From Arachis hypogaea (lineage: Eukaryota; Streptophyta; Magnoliopsida; Fabales; Fabaceae), in assembly GCF_003086295.3 (NCBI RefSeq), contig NC_092051.1, forward strand, positions 74,587,772 to 74,651,771: a DNA stretch of 64,000 nucleotides, given 5' to 3'. The notes below the pieces were generated by a model that ran no database searches, had not been told where the DNA came from, and worked only from the letters and a program-made list of their open reading frames with translations. Shown piece after piece: positions 58,812 to 64,000 of the stretch (position 1 is the stretch's first letter; the number at the start of each line of letters is the position of its first letter). The translations under genes and the position numbers were made by a program.

Positions 58812-60584
58812 ATGAGTTCTCACCCCCGTCGCTTTGAGTTTGGTTCCAATGTTGTTGTAAGGAATGGAAACTATAATAAAAATAGGCATCAAGGTTGGAA
58901 GAATCAAAGATGGGAGAAGCCACAAGGATTTGATCAACCCTCTTGGCAACAACCCCCTCCAATGCGCTATAACCAACCTCCACCAAATTACTATGGTCAA
59001 GAGCCATTCCAGAGAGCGTACCAAGATGATGAATATGGTGGACCCCCTTACTAACAAGTCCCACCATATGCTTATGAACCACCTCCTCAACACAACTCTG
59101 GACCACCATACTCACAAGCCCCCTACTACCAAACACCATCACATGATTCTAACCCTTATCCAACATATCAACCACCTTATGAGCCATATGAGCCATACAT
59201 AGATCCACCCCAATTCCAACCCAGTTACTCCCAAGGACCACCACCTCCATATACACCACATCCATATCAATCAATCCAAGAGCCTTATGATCTTACTTAT
59301 GATATTCGAGCAGAACAAGAGTCAAGGGATCATCTCAAGGAAATAATGGATCAATTTCAAGCAACCCTGCGTCAATTAGAACAAGCGGTAAACCGAATGG
59401 CACCCGGAGCTTTCATGGCTAAAGAATCTCAAATTGAGAACAAGGAATTGAAGTGTGCTATGCAACAAGTGGAAAAGATGGAGAGTGATAAACCACCCTC
59501 TTATCATGAACCTTTTCTCCCAAATAATGAGCCCTCACATCCACCTCAACCTTCAATGCATGATACTATTGGTGTTCTTCTTCAAGGGCAAAGAGAGATG
59601 AAACGGGGAGTACTAGAATTCACGACTGCCTTTACCGAGGTAATAAATCAATTAGCTTCCCAACATCTGAGCACTCAAAGTACCCCCATGGCTGCATGTG
59701 GAGAATTAAAAGAAGAGCGTAGCATGAAAGAGACACTAGAAACTCTGGTGGACAATGAGGAACATGGCTTTGTATTGGAACAGGTGGAAGAAGCCATAAT
59801 AACTGCAGAGGAAGAAGTGGTTGAAGATTTAGGAGATGCTGAACCTCCATGGGAATCTAAAATTGTAGAGTACCCCTCCAATAGGATTGAAATTAATGTC
59901 AAGAAGGCCAGTGCACAACCTCCATGGCATATTCCTTATGAACACTTGGATGGGATAGATCAAGAAGTAAGTTCCCTTGGTGATGAGAATCATGCATCAA
60001 GTCCTCCTAGTGATAAATCTACATCCACAAACGAACTCCTTGAATATGAAGACTCTTCTCTGATTGAGTCTGCAAATGATGTGGAAGTAGAAGCCCTTCA
60101 AAAAGGAAGGACGGGAGTTGAGTACGCATTGTCAAGAACGTTGGAGACTTCTCCACCTAGGTTGTCGTCTACTCCTTCACTTGAGTGGGTAAAACTTATC
60201 TCTGTTCGTCTTCCTATCCCACTTGAGTACGGTATTCTTGAAACGGACGGCCAACTTAGGAACCTTTGTGGCATTAAGCGTAAGAGAAGAATGTTTAATG
60301 GTTGGAGTTGCAAATCAATGCTTATCAAGGTTGATACTTTAAGAGAAAGATGTAGGGGCTAAACTGGTGATAATTTGGTTAGATCTAACAGAAGAGTTTG
60401 GTACTCCGTAGAGAATTCAGAGTGCTTGCCATCCGGATGGAACCATGATGATCAACTTGAAAACGGGTGCAGAAACAAGATTTGGGATCCAGGCATATAT
60501 GAGGATCAAATTTGGGACCTCAAAACTTGTGACAAACTCCATCAAAGCTTGAGAAATTTACTTGGTATTGATAGAGCTTATTGA
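58812..60584 (+). pseudogene. TE17 ORF1, unrecognised Pro/Gln/Tyr-rich protein
   Basis: One frame of 590 codons from MSSHPRRFEFGSN to the stop at 60584, broken only by TAA at 59053-59055 and 60360-60362; both fit CAA-to-TAA changes. Residues 1-175 are basic, then rich in Pro, Gln and Tyr (WQQPPPMRYNQPPPNYYGQ, PPYEPYEPY). Residues 180-250 look like a coiled coil (DQFQATLRQLEQAVNRM). The middle is acidic (EEAIITAEEEVVEDLGDAEP). The C-terminus is compact with WVKLISVRLPIPLEYGI, LRNLCGIKRKRRMFNGWS and WDPGIYEDQIWDLKTC. I see no gag major-homology, zinc-knuckle, protease or RT motif and cannot name a family. It sits where gag should be, so a gag-like or RNA-binding role is only a guess. Confidence 0.7.
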
Positions 60585-60687
60585 AAGTCCAAGCATTGGT
60601 GGAAGTTTCAGGATGAGTTCAAGCACAAGCCGCCATGACAAGGAGCTCACCAAATGTCCAACTTAAGGACTTTAACTAAAAGTGCTA

Positions 60688-60705
60688 GGTGGGAGATAAC
60701 CCACC
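60688..60705 (+). other. Post-ORF hairpin of TE17
   Basis: GGTGGG-AGATAA-CCCACC, a perfect 6-bp stem, preceded by AAAAGTGCTA. Same length and layout as in TE4, TE6 and TE9, with compensated stem changes; 103 nt after the ORF1 stop. Confidence 0.72.
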
Positions 60706-62316
60706 ATGGTATGATCTTTCATTTTTATTCTTAATTTTATTTTATTTTATTTTCATTTTTATTAGTGGCCATTCATAAATTTTGCATAAGCATCTGCATT
60801 ATGCATTATGCATTTTTGCTTTAAAAAAAAAAAACACGCACGCGATGCGTAAGCGTCGCTGACGCGTCCGCGTCACAAAGTGCGCTGGGAAGAAAACAAA
60901 TTAAACAGAGAGTCATGGGAAAGCGTAGATGGAGGCATGCCTTAGGCACAATCATACTCACGCGACCGCGTTAATGACGCGTCCGCCTCGTTTGTGAAAA
61001 AGCCTCGTTCTTCATTTTAGATAATGAAACCATTCCATTACTACCAACCCAAAGAAATACGACCTCTCTGAGATATACGGTTTATGCCAGAAAGGAAAGA
61101 AGTTGGACTAATTTGGAAACATTGGGCAATTTACTTTACACCTACTATTTCGTCTGGTTTTTGGTTCCTAGTCTAATTTTATTAGTAGCCATGATTGGGG
61201 CTATAGTACTTAGTATGCATAGGACGACTCAGGTAAAAAGGCAGGATGTTTTCCAACGAAATGCTCTTGATTTTAGGAGGACTATAATGAGGAGGATGAC
61301 AGATAACTCATGTTCTACTAAAAGGAAAGTTTCCGGAGATATTGGTTCGAATCCAATTCGTGAGATAGGATAGGAAGGAAGAGAGTAAGCAAGTTTCCCG
61401 CCTCGCGTTACCCACGCGAACGCATTGCCCTGCAAAATTGACGTAAAGAGATGTATGGTAGAGAGTTATGATAGAGTGGGGCAGGTATTGTGCTAGAGGC
61501 ACAAATCACCCCATGCGTACACGTCCCTGACGCGTGCACGTCATTTTGCTTTCAGACCACCCACGCGTATGCGTGGGCGACGGGTACGCGTCGCATGGCA
61601 AAAACAGATCTCACCCCGACGCGTGCCTTGCGCGCGCGCGTCACGTCCCGATTTTACACTCCATTCTCCTTTCTATCTTCATTTTCTTTATTGCATTTAA
61701 TTACTTTTCTTTCTTCAACAATTTTTCTCTTTCATATGATTTCTTTCTTTTCTTTTTCTCCATGCATTATTTTATATTGGTGTTGGAGATTTATTTGGGT
61801 CATATATTATTATACTTGAGCTTTTGGATATCATCAAGAGTGCTTTGACAATTAATATTAATTTTTAGGATGCATGCATGTTCAGATTTAATATTTTCCC
61901 TAACATATTTTACATGCATACCAAGTGTTTGTGAAAAAGCCTGTATGTCATTGTGCACTTTTAATTACCGTATTCTTCTACTCCACTGCCTGTTTTTCAC
62001 AAAAACCTTGCAACTCTTTTTATTCATTGAAATTAATTGTCAATACAAACGTGATTAGTTTGTTACGAGTGATAATACATTTTTATTGATGCTTGATCTG
62101 TGCTACTCATGCCATTGCCAGCATGCTAATCAACATCTTGCATCTACTTACCATAATATGCCCTTGCTATATTTCCATTGATGAACTGATCACATGTAGT
62201 CGCGACCATGTGTTCACGACATCCTTCTTTACCTTGGCATTAATTATTACTTGTACTATCCTCCTCCTTGCTTTAACCCTTGATTTTACATGTTACCTTC
62301 CTTTTCACTCTTCAAG
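60706..62316 (+). other. TE17 spacer with CpG palindromes
   Basis: A run of A at about 60823, then ACGCGTCCGCGTC-type palindromes at 60835-60885, 60955-60990 and 61500-61645. The rest is T-rich. Short frames (61113-61373 with one hydrophobic stretch; 61490-61848) are not supported as genes. Confidence 0.6.
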
Positions 62317-62526
62317 ATGGCCACCAAGAAGGGTAAAAAGAAAGCTACTTCCGAACCACCGGTAAGGAAAGGAACAACAAGAACACTAGCTGCGGAGACA
62401 CCCGTCCACTTGTACATCTTAGCATGCACCGAGGACGGTGCAATCTTTAAGTGTGGGGAGGTCGATACCGATCTCCATGGGTTAGTTATTTTCTTTTCAA
62501 CACCATTATTTAATTTTCTTTGTTAG
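62317..62526 (+). CDS. TE17 ORF2, small basic protein (doubtful)
   Basis: A 69-codon frame, MATKKGKKKATSEPPVRKG, with a Lys-rich start like the MAPK/MAPS starts of ORF3 in TE4, TE6 and TE9, but without the ORF3 core. It runs through an AGGA hairpin (62425-62442), read as CTEDGAIFKCGEV, and ends in hydrophobic residues. A related TEDGA-type reading occurs at the TE11 hairpin. It may be the shortened remnant of the third ORF or a chance frame around the RNA module. Confidence 0.35.
   Translation: MATKKGKKKATSEPPVRKGTTRTLAAETPVHLYILACTEDGAIFKCGEVDTDLHGLVIFFSTPLFNFLC
62425..62442 (+). promoter_or_regulatory. Internal AGGA hairpin of TE17
   Basis: TGCACCG-AGGA-CGGTGCA, a perfect 7-bp stem, then CTTTAAGTGTGGGGAGG. 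It is the internal counterpart of the module at 63896. Confidence 0.7.
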
Positions 62527-63895
62527 TTCATTGTTGCATTTGCATGTTTGATTGCATAATTGTTTGATTTTGTGCATATTTTACCACTTGGTTAAAGTAA
62601 TATTTTCTTTTTCAAGAAACTTTTTTAAATATTTCACTAATTTGAATTAAAACTTTTTATTAAACTTGTTTGAAGGAATATTATACTGGAACATGGTTTA
62701 GAGCTCGAACACACAAAACCTGTGAGATTTTGAGCCTATTTGAATTGGTTCCATTTTTATCAACCAATATTTTATTTTTGCTGTATGTTGTTCTCTCTAA
62801 AATTGTGATCTTTGTTTTGCTTGATTCTATATTTCCATTGTTTAATGTATGCATGCACTTATATGATTGAGGCCTTATTTCACTAAGCTTACTATCCATA
62901 TGGCCTTACCTTTCATTATCCCTTGCAAACCAATTTTGAGCCTATTATACCCCTTTGTTCTTTACTTTAGCACATCATTAACTCTAAGCGAAAAACAATA
63001 ATGTCCTTAATTTGAATCCTTGGTTAGCTTAGACTAGTGAGAGTGTTCATTAATTAAGTGTGGGAAAAAGTGGGTTTGGAAACATTTGGTTTAAGAATTT
63101 GGTGTTATATATCTTTATGAAAATGTGAAAGAAATGTTTAGGACATGTTCATGCATTCAATACCTTAATCATATGCATTGAAAATATATATATATATATA
63201 TATTAAGAAAAGAAAAATAGAAAAAGAAAAAATTATAAAGAAAAAAAAAAGAAAGAGAAAGAAAGAGAAAAAGAGCAAATAAAGAAAAGGGGACAAAAAT
63301 GTCCCAAAGTAAGTGGTGAAAGCAATGCATATGTACTGTACTTGAAATTAGAATGCATGAATATGTGGAAAACAAGGTTAATAGATAGTTAGATGTGGTA
63401 TTATGATTACATGGATTGTCTAAAGTTAGGTGGAAAGTTTAAGTTAATTAAGTATTCAGATTTTAGTCCACTTGGCCAAATACAATCCTACCTTGACTCT
63501 AACCCCATTACAACCCTTAAAAGACCTCTTGATATGTGTATTTGTGCATCAAATTTGTGTTGATTGTTAGATGAAGAGCAAGCCTTAGAAAGCAAGATTA
63601 GTAGAGAATTGAGAGAATCGAACCTTAAACACCTGAGCGATTAGAGTGCATAAACTTCCAGTGAGGGTTCCATGCTCGATTCTTTGTTCCTGGCTTTCAC
63701 GAGCTATTTTCTTTTGCAAGTTTACTTGTACTTCATTTTTATGATTTGAATTAGTGAAATCTAGTTCATATTTGTTCTTGAAGGATTTGTTTACTTTTAA
63801 CCAAGTAGGAAAAAGCATTCTGCATTTAGTTGCATTCATAGGTTGTATTTCATACATTCTACCATTCCCCTTCACTCTTTTAGTTCTCTTAAGCT
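62527..63895 (+). other. TE17 3' untranslated region
   Basis: A/T-rich with no gene. It includes a (TA)n microsatellite at 63185-63203 and an A/G tract to about 63296. Confidence 0.6.
63185..63203. repeat. TA microsatellite
   Basis: About nine TA repeats followed by a purine tract (AAGAAAAG words). Confidence 0.9.
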
Positions 63896-63913
63896 TAGCA
63901 TGAGGACATGCTA
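63896..63913 (+). promoter_or_regulatory. AGGA hairpin before TE17 3' LTR
   Basis: TAGCATG-AGGA-CATGCTA, a perfect 7-bp stem, then TTTAAGTGTGGGGAGGT, a good polypurine tract directly before the LTR; 20 nt from stem to LTR. Confidence 0.75.
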
Positions 63914-63933
63914 TTGTTTAAGTGTGGGGAGGT

Positions 63934-64000
63934 TGATAAACCACTATTTCATGGTTTATCTTGTGCTCAATTGAGTGGTTTTTATCAAGTCTTTGTACAC
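63934..64000 (+). mobile_element. TE17 3' LTR start (cut by window edge)
   Basis: 67 bp are visible, TGATAAACCACTATTTC onward, with the terminal hairpin GATAAACCA/TGGTTTATC at 63935-63960. It differs from the 5' LTR at 57207 at three sites but from the upstream partial copy at 56305 at only one. Confidence 0.9.

Larger units (their letters stand above)
57207..64000 (+). mobile_element. TE17, non-autonomous element with its own ORF
   Basis: 5' LTR 57207-58696, primer site, a 590-codon reading frame, the 18-nt hairpin, a CpG-rich spacer, a small second frame, and the 3' LTR start at 63934; the right end is outside the window. No protease, RT, RNase H or integrase is encoded in the 5.2-kb interior. 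Primer site and hairpins are those of the Athila-type elements here. Confidence 0.85.

Noticed and set aside
61113..61373. 86-codon frame with a hydrophobic segment in TE17
   Set aside because: It starts in untranslated spacer, has no counterpart in the other elements, and lies between CpG arrays; one hydrophobic stretch alone is weak evidence.

Overview
This window looks like intergenic plant DNA, most probably from a legume and most likely peanut (Arachis). The Arachis call rests on memory: GGCGTT/AACGCC, GCGTGGCACGC and ACGCGTACGCGT palindromes inside long LTRs starting TGATGAGCGG or TGATAAACC are typical of that genus. I see no host gene, tRNA, rRNA or CRISPR array. Almost every base belongs to a stack of nested Ty3/gypsy LTR retrotransposons of Athila type: tRNA-Asp-like primer sites, gag-PR-RT-RNaseH-INT order, a third ORF after pol, and LTRs of 1.5-2.3 kb.

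Layout, left to right (TE numbers are mine). TE1 (+): 3' end and 3' LTR (1-3435), split by solo LTR TE2 (1518-2987, -). TE3 (-): an LTR in three pieces (3436-3601, 15820-16570, 18118-18907), split by the complete element TE4 (3602-15814, -, target duplication GCAAG) and solo LTR TE5 (16571-18112, +). TE6 (+, to 44904): a large old element with its 5' LTR end, gag, pol, ORF3 and 3' LTR. Its RT is split by solo LTR TE7 (23410-24933, -, GTGAC). Its 3' LTR is split by solo LTR TE8 (31622-33308, +) and by TE9 (33463-43775, -, CACGT), which has gag-protease and ORF3 but no RT, RNase H or integrase. From 44905: the 3' end of an LTR (TE10), a minus-strand element remnant (TE11) holding a short foreign LTR (TE12), then TE13 (5' LTR), TE14 (5' LTR and broken gag, with solo LTR TE15 at 51257-52924), a truncated minus LTR (TE16), and TE17 (57207 to the edge, +). 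TE17 is non-autonomous and carries its own unrecognised proline/glutamine/tyrosine-rich reading frame.

The coding regions are decayed, mostly by in-frame stops of the kind CAA/CAG to TAA/TAG or TGG to TAG/TGA, as expected for methylated, deaminating DNA.

The most interesting signal is a set of small hairpins, shared by unrelated elements, whose stems differ in sequence but keep pairing: (1) a 7-8 bp stem with an AGGA-type loop, then a TTTAAGTKTGGKG-like box, found 17-20 nt before each visible 3' LTR and again near the third ORF; (2) an 18-nt hairpin (NNTGGG-AGNNAN-CCCANN) exactly 41 nt after the pol stop in TE4 and TE6, 48 nt after the stop in pol-less TE9, and also in TE17; (3) a hairpin near the 3' end of the LTRs (U5); (4) a hairpin at the first bases of several LTRs. 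Autonomous and non-autonomous elements share them, so they are candidate cis signals for packaging, priming or expression and for cross-mobilisation. The LTRs also carry family-specific arrays of CpG-rich palindromes.
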